Origin: Aralia elata
Taxonomy: Eukaryota > Streptophyta > Magnoliopsida > Apiales > Araliaceae
NCBI GenBank assembly: GCA_034770075.1
Contig: CM068386.1
Coordinates: 44,677,990 to 44,741,989, forward strand
DNA length: 64,000 nt
Direction of reading: 5' to 3'
Shown here: positions 20,081-29,393 of the stretch, piece after piece
Position numbering within the stretch: position 1 is the stretch's first letter
How the letters are laid out: each line of letters starts with the position of its first letter
Made by a program: the position numbers and the translations under genes
The notes under the pieces: generated by a model
Databases searched by the model: none
Seen by the model: the letters and a program-made list of their open reading frames with translations, nothing else
Told to the model about the DNA's origin: nothing

Positions 20081-20876
20081 TGATGAGTGTGTTTTATATA
20101 CACAAATTGGGTACTTTTAGCCTTAATAATTTGTAAGTCTTTAGCTATTTCGTTTGGTTTTATGTGTTTTCATCTTATTGTTGTGTAATATAGTTTTGTA
20201 TTACTTTTATATGTATTTGTGTGTTTTTATGTGTTTTTACGTTGTTTTGTAGGTATTGAAATAAAGGCCCTAGGGATCAATGCGTTTTCGGCGCGATTTT
20301 GGCATTTCATCTGCTTGTTTCTCAATTTCCCTCACGATGCAATTCGAATCTCTCAAAACTCAAAGAATGAAAGTTGTAGATCTTTGTCTTAGCTTTCCAG
20401 AGCATCTTGAATCATCCAATTTGAAGTTAGTATGAGAGAGTTATGGTCATTTTACCATCGGATTTTGCATGACTTTTACACAGCAGTTGTTTCGGGCTCA
20501 ATTTGAACCTTGCTCCGGCCATTTACTCGTCAAACTCCAGTTATGAAAGTTGTAGAGCTACTTCTTAGCTTTCCATAGCCTATTTAATCGCCTTAATCCG
20601 AGTTTGGACGAAGAAGTTATGGTCCTTTTACTGGAGCTCGCCGGGGCGGGAATTTCCTACACAAATTCCTCGCCGCGGCGAGAAAACGCAGGCCAAAAAG
20701 CTCGCTGGGGTGAGCTCGTCGCGGACAGCAGCAGATTTTTTGGGTTTTTTGGTCATTTTGGAGGTGCTAAGCTAGGTTAGGGCATCCAGGGACTTATATC
20801 AGCTCTTAGAGGCACGAAATAGGGGGGGATAGAAGATAGAAATCAGCAACTAAGGAGTAGAGGAGGGGGGATAGAA
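20081..20876 (+). repeat. Truncated 3' LTR of A
   Basis: Matches the first ~785 bp of 16880-18681, then a short repeated filler (GGGGGATAGAAGAT, 20865-20879) leads into the inverted copy. Confidence 0.85.
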
Positions 20877-22267
20877 GATGGTAAAATGACCATAACTCTC
20901 TCATACTAACTTCAAATTGGATGATTCAAGATGCTCTGGAAAGCTAAGACAAAGATCTACAACTTTCATTCTTTGAGTTTTGAGAGATTCGAATTGCATC
21001 ATGAGGGAAATTGAGAAACAAGCAGATGAAATGCCAAAATCGCGCCGAAAACGCATTGATCCCTAGGGCCTTTATTTCAATACCTACAAAATAACGTAAA
21101 AACACATAAAAACACACAAATACATATAAAAGTAATACAAAACTATATTACACAACAATAAGATGAAAACACATAAAACCAAACGAAATAGCTAAAGACT
21201 TACAAATTATTAAGGCTAAAAGTACCCAATTTGTGTATATAAAACACACTCATCAAATACCCCCAAACTTAAACCTTTGTTTGTCCTCAAGCAAAACACA
21301 CAAACTATAAAAATTAAACATTTCTAAATAAAAACTATCTTGAGCAATGAGTTAATAAGCTTGAACAATGGTCTCAAAGCATAAACACAAATAAAATTCA
21401 AGGAAACTTTCAAAACGTTGCAAGTCTAGATTTACAATTAGCTAGTTATAGCTTGCTTTAGGTCCCTTCCGTGTGTGTGTGTGTACCCAATAGCACCAAA
21501 CCCATCAAGCTCGGATGAAGCTATGCAACCACATTACCTTATGAAATAATCAAAATAAACCCCGAAACAACATGTTTAACACATCATTCAATACAAAGGT
21601 ATACAAATCGCAATTTCCAAAAATATGAAATCAAAGGACTCTAGGTAAGTGCATTTTATGCTCCATCTTATCCTAAGTCCACTCTTGTGGGTGAGTGCGT
21701 TTTACGCTCCATCTCAACCCAACACAAGATTTGATATAAAAAACTTTCTTTCTTTTGTCATTAAATTATAAGAGAGTGCGTTTTACGCTCTATCTCTCCT
21801 ACGCATGTGTCCATGAGTGAGTGCGTTTTACGCTCCATCTCAACTCACCACATGACCAATAATTCAAACACAACAAATTTGGACACCTTGCTGCGAGTGA
21901 TGTTTAAACGAGTTCAAGAGTTTATAGATATTTCCCATAAGCATTCGGTTATAAAAGCCTTCTCTAAGCATAGGACTAGCTCAATACTCATGGGTGAGTG
22001 CATAAAAGTGAAAGGACGCATAAGCAAAACAATAACCAACAATAACGATAAGCACAACGACTAAGCAACAATTATCCATTTTCCATGAGTTAGAATCAAT
22101 TCAAACAAGCCATTATCATAGACCATGAATTGTAGTTCAAATCAAATTAAAACAATGCTCAAGGGACATATCCTAAAAATAAATGATTTTTTTTTACAAC
22201 GAAAACAAACTGGAAACACACAAATATTGAATTAAAAACACACAAACACTAAGTACTAAGCCAATAC

Positions 22268-22908
22268 TTAGGCAACGACTTGAGACACCGAGCTGCCTAG
22301 GCGCCTGCCTTAGCAACTCTACCCCAATTGAAAATTTTAACCCATGACCCATGGGCATTAACCCATGACCCATCAATTAAAAAAAGAAAGAGAAGGGTTG
22401 CAATCGATTAAAAAGTAAAACCCTTATCTGCATCTTCGACTCGATTCGCAGACTTGAGTGTGTTTTTCTTCTACGGTTCTACCCATCGCAGCTCCATTCG
22501 CGAGACTAGATCGAGACTTCAATCCATCGCGAGACTCGATTCGCAGCATCTTCAAATTCGACCCATCGCGAGACTCGATCGAGACTTCTACCCATCGCCG
22601 ACGACTTGATCGCAGCACCATCACAGCTCCGACGACAGATTGTGACGACGACTCTCACACAGGTTCTTCGTCTTCTTGCTTCGTCTTGACCTTCTTTGAT
22701 TCTTTCTCTGCTTCTCTGTTTCTTGACTTCTTTTTGCTAATTCTTCTGAACTTCTTTGTTGCTCTGTTTTTTTTTTTGACTTCTCTGTTTCTTTCTCTGA
22801 TATATGTTATCACTCATCACTAATATAATATATTAATATGTCACATGCTGCCATGCATATATGTAAACCAAGTGCAACTGCAATTTTCCAAGTGTCATGT
22901 ATATACAT
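22268..22908 (+). other. hAT 5' non-coding region between A and T2
   Basis: 22268-22320 is a GC-rich segment (CCGAGCTGCCTAGGCGCC) that is the inverted complement of 16825-16879, so it is hAT subterminal sequence. 22330-22370 has a doubled 'taacccatgacccat'. 22500-22620 has short imperfect repeats of CATCGCGAGACTCGAT. ORFs here follow from those repeats and are not supported as genes. Confidence 0.5.
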
Positions 22909-23344
22909 TGTTGGGTCCTGGGTTCGGGATGCCCGACCCGACATGGTAGACCCGACCCGGTGTGTGGATTCGGGTTTCAAAGAAGTGATCTAGTTAAGTA
23001 AGTTATTTCCTAACTAAGTTGACTTATATTCAGACTGGAGCATTTATTATGATTTGGTTGATGGGGACATATGCTTTATTCTGTCATGTGGGACCAGGCA
23101 TAATGATGATAATTAGAGGTATATATACAGGGCTTCCTTCTTCAGTTCGAAGGTAATGCAAAACTAAACACTAAATTGCAAACCTCCATTGTTATCAAAA
23201 CCTTGATACAGCCTGTACTAATTCTCACGCCTGAGCTATCCCCCGGCGGCGAAACCGCCCGGAACTCTGAGTGTAATCTCGTTATTGTGCAGGATTAGCG
23301 CATTTTTAGTGATTGAAGTGCGCAGACGAATCTTGGCGTTAACA
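22909..23344 (+). repeat. 5' LTR of T2
   Basis: 436 bp, TGTTGGGTCC...GCGTTAACA. A TATATATA box lies at 23120-23127, followed by CAGGGCTTCCTTC. Confidence 0.93.
23120..23127 (+). promoter_or_regulatory. TATA box in T2 5' LTR
   Basis: GGTATATATACAGGG, the only strong TATA-like element in the LTR; repeated at about 32337-32345 in the 3' LTR. Confidence 0.5.
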
Positions 23345-23364
23345 TTGGCACTAGAAGGAGGGCC
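23345..23364 (+). other. Primer binding site of T2
   Basis: TTGGCACTAGAAGGAGGGCC directly after the LTR; one base different from T1. tRNA not identified. Confidence 0.6.
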
Positions 23365-23407
23365 TTTAGTGTTAGTTCTCAATCACTGTTAAAGCTAGAA
23401 AATAGAT

Positions 23408-25155
23408 ATGGTGAATACAACCCATAATGGAGGTGAAGGATCAGCCGATTCTCACACGCCGACGCGCAGGTCGGTGCTGGACCGACTCAGATCGTCGGCC
23501 AGGGAGAGGTTGGGGCCAAGGGGCCAGCCTAGGGCTCCTTTGCAAGTCCAGTCTGCCCCGGTTTGTCGTCGTCTATTTCATACTAACCAACAGACACCTG
23601 AACCGTCAACTCACATGGCTGCCAACCCGCCTCGAACCCTTGTCTATTCAGGCAGTAATGCCGATCATGGGGATAAAAGACAATGGATCCTGACCCAACG
23701 TAGGGCGAAGGATCAGGAAGTAATGGAGGCCTTACGCCAGCAACAACGAGAAATAGCTGAGCATTTGGCAAGGTTGGAAGGACAGGAGGAGGTTTCGTCG
23801 AGCCGACCTCCCGGCCGACAGCACACTGATCGGAACCAGTCCAGGACTAATCGTTCGGATGGTTCCTCCCCAGTTCGGAGCAGGCGACAGAGCCGCTCCC
23901 CAGTTCGGAGCAGGCGACATAGTCGCTCCCCAATCCGCAGCAGGCATCAAAGTCCTTTGCGCCTGATGAGCAGGCGTCAGAGCCGCTCCCCCGATCGCAG
24001 AAGGCACAGAAGCCGCTCGCAGGACCGATGCAGGCCAAGGAGCCGCACTCCGGATCGGAACAGGCGGGTAGGCCGTTCTCGGCACGGTAATGTTAATGAA
24101 AGAAGGGGACCCGGATCGGGTGGCAGGCCTTGGTCGCCACCCCGAAGGAGCGAAACCGATCCCGTTGTTATACGATTGGCTGAGTTAGAAGAAAAACTAG
24201 CCGCGGTGGTTCAGGCCAAGGAGTTGCCGAACATATCAAATTCACCTTTCACCAGAGAGATCGAGCAGGTCAAGGCAGACAAGACCAAGAAAATGCCTCC
24301 CCTAGACTCTTATGACGGTACTGGTGATCCCTATGATCATACTCACAGATATAATCAAGTGATGAATTATTATGATCACCCGGATGCTGCCAAGTGCCAC
24401 ATGTTTGTCACTACTCTGAAGCTCGCAGCTCGGGAATGGATGACGTCCCTTCCCTCGAACTCTATTGGATCGTGGCAAGACCTAAGTGATAAGTTTCATG
24501 CGCGATTTGGGAGCAATAAGAAGAGAGAAAAGCTAACCACTGCTCTGACCCAAGTAAAACAGAGATCGGGAGAGAGTTTGGGTGAGTATGTGAAAAGATT
24601 CCGCGACATGGCTGGTACTCTGACTAGTTTGAATGTACAGCAAGCAGTCGGGTTCTTCACAACGGGTCTAGATGCCACGAAGTCGAAAGATTTATGGAAA
24701 GATCTCATTCTTAATCCACCAATGGAGCTGAAACCTATGGTCGAGCTGAAGGACTCATCACCATAGAAGAAGCCTACAAAAGCTTAAATCCTCAAGATCG
24801 GTATGAGGATAATACAAAACCGAAAGATAGGAATTACATTCCTCGACCCAGCAACCAGCCGAAGGGCAACTTCTATGGTGGAACTGGGTCGGGAAATGGT
24901 CAGGGAGGGGCTAATTCGGGAGGTGGCAGGCCGCCTTTCCTGAAGAAGAATGTGAATAAAGTATATACCCCTCTCACTAAAGATCGGGCGAGGATTCTTG
25001 AGGAGATTAGAAATCAACCCTCGTTTGAACCCTGTCCGACCACAACCCGATCCCACCGGGGCAACCCTAACCGTTATTGTGAATATCATCAGACGTCCGG
25101 TCATGATACGGAGGATTGCTATAACCTAAAGGATTTGATCGAGAAGAAAATCTAA
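23408..25155 (+). pseudogene. gag: gag of T2, frameshifted near its 3' end
   Basis: ATG at 23408. The 452-codon frame has an Arg/Ser-rich region at about residues 150-240 (RRQSRSPVRSRRHSRSPIRS type), then the capsid domain from about residue 298 (KKMPPLDSYDGTGDPYDHTH, ATTALTQVKQRSGESLGEYV). A frameshift near 24725 moves the rest (GLITIEEAYKSLNP, a Gly-rich linker, then CEYHQTSGHDTEDCYNLKDLI with CCHC-like spacing) to another frame, ending at a stop at 25153. Further stops follow at about 25266. The structural protein of the particle; this copy needs frame restoration to be functional. Confidence 0.85.
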
Positions 25156-25335
25156 AATGGTGAACTGGTGCAGTATGTAGTAGGTCGGCAGGATTCCAGT
25201 TCGGAAGGCCGAAAAGGGTCAAACCGAGAAAGACGTCTTGAGGCACCACCTCCGCCAAACCCTCCATGAAATTATGTTGATGTCATCACCGGAGGAACGT
25301 TCGGGAAGAAGGTAGGGAAGAAGAGGAGGGGGCTG

Positions 25336-25560
25336 ATGGATGCCGTGTTATCGGTTTCGGAACGGCCTTCGGTGAGAGATCGCCCATTTCCCAACACGGT
25401 GATATCATTTACCGAGGAAGATTACCCCTCGGAACCAATTGATCCCCATGAAGGGGCGCTAGCCATCACAGCCCAGGTCGGATCCATGGATATGAAACGA
25501 ATAATGATCGACAATGGATCTTCGGTCACATATTGTTTACTCATGCATACAATAGGTTAG
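25336..25560 (+). pseudogene. Protease N-terminal part of T2
   Basis: The frame reads PFPNTVISFTEEDYP, then DPHEGALAITAQVGSMDMKR and the catalytic IMIDNGSSV (25504-25527). It then shifts frame: the rest of the protease continues in the pol ORF from 25533 (HAYNRLDLGEAK). The shift could be a mutation. Confidence 0.75.
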
Positions 25561-28500
25561 ACCTGGGGGAAGCAAAGATGGAGGTGGGTCAGGAATCTCC
25601 GTTGTATAGCTTCAGCAACGATCCTGTTCGCGTTGCCGGAACCGTGGAGCTGTCGGTTATCTTCGGCACGGCACCGAGGCAGGTAGAAGTCAAAGTCAGA
25701 TTTTTTGTGGTCCAAATAGATTCAGCCTATAACGCCATCTTGGGAAGACCCACTTTGGCAGCACTTCAGGCAGTTACCTCAATAGGTCACTTCAAGATGA
25801 AGTTCCCAACTTCGGAGGGGGTTGGCGAGGTAAAGGGTGATCTGGACATGGCACGCAGGTGTTACCGGAATTCATTGATATCCTCGGCGGTTGGGGTCAG
25901 CAAGCAGAAGCAAACGATGGTTATAGAGGTTGAGCCATTCACTGAGGGAAATTTCGAACCCCTAGCGTTGCCCGCCGAAGAGACAGAGGAAGTAGAACTG
26001 ATTGTTGGAAAGAGTGATAAGTTGATCAAGATAGGCTCGGGACTGGTAGAGCCATTTCGGACTAATCTAATCGAGCTGCTTCGGGTATATGCGGACATTT
26101 TTGCATGGGAGCCTTCTGATATGCCTGGAGTCGATAAATCGGTGGCGGTTCATAAATTGTGTATAGATCCTTCTAAGAAGCCTATCCGTCAGAAGAGGAG
26201 GATCTTCGCTCCTGATAGACAAAAGATCATTGACGATGAGATTGCCAAGCTGCTAAAGGCGGATTTCATCTATGAAATTGATTACCCGGAGTGGTTAGCA
26301 AATGTTGTGCTGGTGCAGAAGCAGAATGGCAAATGGAGGGTCTGCATAGATTACACCGATCTGAATAAGGCTTGCCCGAAGGATTTTTACCCTCTTCCGC
26401 ACATCGACCAGTTGATTGATGCAACTTCAGGGTTCGACATGCTTAGCTTCATGGACGCCTTCTTTGGATATCACCAGATCTCCATGGATAAGAAGGACAT
26501 GCCGAAGACGGCGTTCATTACGCATCGAGCAATATATGCTTACAAGAAAATGACGTTTGGATTACTGAATGCGGGAGCTACCTATCAGAGAATGATGAAC
26601 TATGTGTTCGCCAAGTTATTGGGTCGAAGCATGGAGGTATATGTGGATGACATGATTGTTAAAAGCATGGGAGTTCGGAACCACCTGGATGACTTGGAAA
26701 GCTGCTTTAAGACAGTAAGAAAGTACAAGCTTCGGCTGAACCCGACCAAGTGTACTTTTGGCCTTGGTTCGGGTAAATTTCTGGGGTATTTGCTCAGCAA
26801 GAGGGGGATTGAAGCTAACCCGAAAAATATTAAAGCCATTTTAGACATGAAGTCTCCCCAATCTTTCAAGGACGTTCAGCGATTGACCGGTAGGATTGCT
26901 GCGCTTCGGAGATTCATGTTAAAATCGGCGAAACGGTGTCTACCCTTCTTTAACACTTTGAAAGGACCAAAGAATGAAAAGACCTTCCAATGGACTTCAG
27001 AGTGTGAAGATGCATTCCAAGAAATTAAAAGGTATCTCTCCTCAGCTCCGCTTCTAGTAAAACCCATTCCCTCGGAACCCCTGTATCTGTATCTGGCGGC
27101 GAGCTCATTGGCGGTGGGAGCGGTATTAGTTCGGGAAATAGGGGGCAGGCAGTGCCTCGTCTACTATGTCAGCCATGTGCTTCGGGATGCCGAAACCAGA
27201 TACCCCAACTTGGAAAAATTCGCCTATGCACTCGTGATAGCTAGCAGGAAGCTAAGGCATTATTTCCAAGGAAGATTGGTGGTAGTATATACTGATCAGC
27301 CTCTGAAGAAGGTCATAAACAAGCCGGATTTGTCAGGACGCCTCTCTGCTTGGGCGATGGAGTTGACTCAGTTCATCATAGAATACCATCCTCGGACTGC
27401 CATTAAGGGTCAGGCATTGGCTGACTTTGTTGTGGAATGTTCGTTTACCGAACCAGATACTGATGATAATGACCTAATTGTGAGTTCGATATCGGGCACT
27501 CAGACAGGTCGTACATCGTGGACACTGTATGTGGATGGCTCCTCGACTTTGGATGTCAGTGGAGCAGGAGTCATTTTGATTAGCCCGGAGGGATTTAAGG
27601 TTCAACAGGCCATTCGTTTTGAATTTAGGGCGACCAACAATGAGGCTGAGTATGAAGCCATTTTGGCCGGATTGCGGTTGGCAAGAAGTCTGGAAGTGAA
27701 GCACTTGATCATCTTCAGCGATTCCCAGTTAGTGGTTAAACAGATAGTCGGAGAATATGAAGCTTGTGGGGATAGGATGACGAAGTACCTGGCTGTAGTT
27801 AAAGATCGACTGCATTATTTTGAATCGTATAGCGTGCAAGGAGTTGGTCGGGAAAACAACACCATAGCCGATGCCTTGGCGAAGTTGGCAACGACAGAGA
27901 CTACCTCTTTTGGCGGGTCGGTGTACCTAGAAGTTCTAGGGGACTCAAGTCTTCGAAGGTCAGAAGTGTTCCCGATAGAAAGGATGAACTGTTGGCTCAC
28001 GCCGTATATTTCCTATCTGGCGGATGGCGTCCTTCCTTCGGATCGGTTAGAAACAAAGAAAATCAAACATCGCAGTTCGTTCTTCATCTTGATCGATGGA
28101 GACTTATACCAAAGGGCGTTTTCTTCTCCATTGCAGAAATGTTTGACCCCTTCCGAAGAGGATTATGCACTTCGGGAAGTTCATGAGGGTATATGTGGAG
28201 ACCATATGGGCGCTAAGGCATTAGCATATAAGATTCTGAGACAGGGCTACTATTGGCCAACCATCTTCCAAGAGTCTAAAGAATATGTTAAGAAGTGTCC
28301 TAAGTGCCAGCTGAATGGAACGATCCCTCACCAACCTCCCGAAGAGTTGTACTCAGTCTTATCACCCATTCCATTTGCTGTATGGGGAATTGATATTCTA
28401 GGACCATTGCCAAAGGCTAAGGGGCAGGTCAGTTTTGTTATTGTGGCAATCGACTATATGACGAAGTGGGTAGAAGCCAAACCTCTCAAAGCAATCACAG

Positions 28501-29225
28501 AGCAGAAGTGTCTTAAATTTCTCAAAGAATTTGTTGTATATCGCTTCGGTATTCCAATGGTGATAGTATCGGACAATGGGAGGCAGTTTGTAGGTGCGAA
28601 GTTTGAAGAATTTCTCACAGATCTGGGAATTCAGCACAGGAAGACTTCGGTGGCCCATCCTCAGTCAAACGGTCAAGTAGAAGTCACTAATAGAACTCTT
28701 CTCAATGGAATAAAAAGGAGATTGGATGAAGCCAAAGGGAGATGGCCAGAAGAGTTGCTTAGTGTGTTATGGGCATATCGGACAACAACCCGAACGACGA
28801 CAGGAGATTCGCCTTTTCGTCTCACTTATGGGACCGATGCCCTTGTTCCTGTTGAGATCGGGTCCCCTTCACTTCGGGTCAGTCAATACCAGGAGCTATA
28901 TAATGATGAGGGGCTTCGCCTCAACCTTGATCTGTTGGATGAGGTTAGGGAGTCAGCATTGATTAAATTAGCAGCTTATCAGAGAAGGACCGCCAAGCAC
29001 TACAACAAAAGGGTGAATGTTAGGAGATTTGAGGTTGGTGATCTGGTGCTTCGGGAAGCAGCAGCTTCGACTCCCCAGAATTCAGGTAAACTTATGCCGA
29101 ACTGGGAAGGGCCTTATGAAGTTATTGAAGTGCCCAAGCCAGGAACTTACCGGCTTCGGACTATGGATGGTTCGGATATTAAGAATACATGGCATGCTGG
29201 GAGACTTAGGAGATATTACCAGTAA
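25533..29225 (+). CDS. pol: Pol polyprotein of T2: protease end, RT, RNase H, archaeal-type RNase H, integrase
   Basis: 1230 codons open. Domains by residue: protease C-terminal half 1-110 (AILGRPTLAALQA); RT about 215-430 with WRVCIDYTDLNKACP and catalytic YVDDMIV near 369; Ty3 RNase H about 500-630 (LYLYLAASSLAVGAVLV, YTDQPLK); a second RNase H about 663-790 (LYVDGSSTLDVSGAGVIL, NNEAEYEAILAGL, FSDSQLVV, NNTIADALAKLA), the archaeal-type RNase H known from Tat elements; integrase from about 880 (CPKCQLNG zinc domain, WGIDILGPLP, VSDNGRQF with D1014, GQVEVTN with E1050; D-35-E spacing intact). All catalytic residues I can check are present. The 5' end of the ORF is not a natural start. Confidence 0.92.
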   Translation: MFTHAYNRLDLGEAKMEVGQESPLYSFSNDPVRVAGTVELSVIFGTAPRQVEVKVRFFVVQIDSAYNAILGRPTLAALQAVTSIGHFKMKFPTSEGVGEVKGDLDMARRCYRNSLISSAVGVSKQKQTMVIEVEPFTEGNFEPLALPAEETEEVELIVGKSDKLIKIGSGLVEPFRTNLIELLRVYADIFAWEPSDMPGVDKSVAVHKLCIDPSKKPIRQKRRIFAPDRQKIIDDEIAKLLKADFIYEIDYPEWLANVVLVQKQNGKWRVCIDYTDLNKACPKDFYPLPHIDQLIDATSGFDMLSFMDAFFGYHQISMDKKDMPKTAFITHRAIYAYKKMTFGLLNAGATYQRMMNYVFAKLLGRSMEVYVDDMIVKSMGVRNHLDDLESCFKTVRKYKLRLNPTKCTFGLGSGKFLGYLLSKRGIEANPKNIKAILDMKSPQSFKDVQRLTGRIAALRRFMLKSAKRCLPFFNTLKGPKNEKTFQWTSECEDAFQEIKRYLSSAPLLVKPIPSEPLYLYLAASSLAVGAVLVREIGGRQCLVYYVSHVLRDAETRYPNLEKFAYALVIASRKLRHYFQGRLVVVYTDQPLKKVINKPDLSGRLSAWAMELTQFIIEYHPRTAIKGQALADFVVECSFTEPDTDDNDLIVSSISGTQTGRTSWTLYVDGSSTLDVSGAGVILISPEGFKVQQAIRFEFRATNNEAEYEAILAGLRLARSLEVKHLIIFSDSQLVVKQIVGEYEACGDRMTKYLAVVKDRLHYFESYSVQGVGRENNTIADALAKLATTETTSFGGSVYLEVLGDSSLRRSEVFPIERMNCWLTPYISYLADGVLPSDRLETKKIKHRSSFFILIDGDLYQRAFSSPLQKCLTPSEEDYALREVHEGICGDHMGAKALAYKILRQGYYWPTIFQESKEYVKKCPKCQLNGTIPHQPPEELYSVLSPIPFAVWGIDILGPLPKAKGQVSFVIVAIDYMTKWVEAKPLKAITEQKCLKFLKEFVVYRFGIPMVIVSDNGRQFVGAKFEEFLTDLGIQHRKTSVAHPQSNGQVEVTNRTLLNGIKRRLDEAKGRWPEELLSVLWAYRTTTRTTTGDSPFRLTYGTDALVPVEIGSPSLRVSQYQELYNDEGLRLNLDLLDEVRESALIKLAAYQRRTAKHYNKRVNVRRFEVGDLVLREAAASTPQNSGKLMPNWEGPYEVIEVPKPGTYRLRTMDGSDIKNTWHAGRLRRYYQ

Positions 29226-29393
29226 GTCATGGTTATTTCTTATTACCGATGATGTAAAATCTTTATTTATTGAAATAAAATAATATTGGATTGTATAGTC
29301 GAAAATGTTGAAATATTTCATTAATATTCGTTGACATTACAATTTGGGCCATCTACATTTGAAAAAGAAAAAGCGTGTGAAATAGAAACTATC
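29226..29393. other. Short spacer between pol and the antisense ORF
   Basis: AT-rich, no coding; probably the convergent 3' ends of pol and the antisense transcript. Confidence 0.4.

Larger units (their letters stand above)
16880..22267 (+). mobile_element. Coding-less Athila-type element A with an inverted partial second copy
   Basis: 5' LTR 16880-18681, PBS for tRNA-Asp, 1.4 kb non-coding internal region, polypurine tract, 3' LTR truncated at about 20876. An inverted copy of the internal 3' half plus the first ~380 bp of LTR follows (20877-22267). No gag or pol is present, so it is a non-autonomous (LARD/TRIM-like) derivative. The left flank is CCTAG (16875-16879); the right border has TTAGG/CTTAG, possibly a decayed duplication. 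It inserted in the GC-rich subterminal region of the hAT. Confidence 0.85.
19070..22267. repeat. 1.39-kb inverted repeat made by A
   Basis: 19070-20459 and 20877-22267 are near-identical reverse complements around a ~417-bp loop. Arm 2 starts inside the LTR at ATGGTAAAATGACC and ends at the internal polypurine tract (CCAATAC at 22267 = GTATTGG at 19070). Confidence 0.9.

Noticed and set aside
21807..22064. 85-codon ORF beginning MSMSECVLRSISTHHM (also 19272-19529), with a similar peptide in C
   Set aside because: The shared peptide is a by-product of the conserved hairpin DNA motif; the frames are antisense to the element, differ around it and have no domain. The DNA structure is the signal.
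22424..22823. ORFs in the hAT 5' region (one of 121 codons)
   Set aside because: They are built from short tandem repeats and T-rich tracts; no domain and no link with the BED-finger transposase frame.
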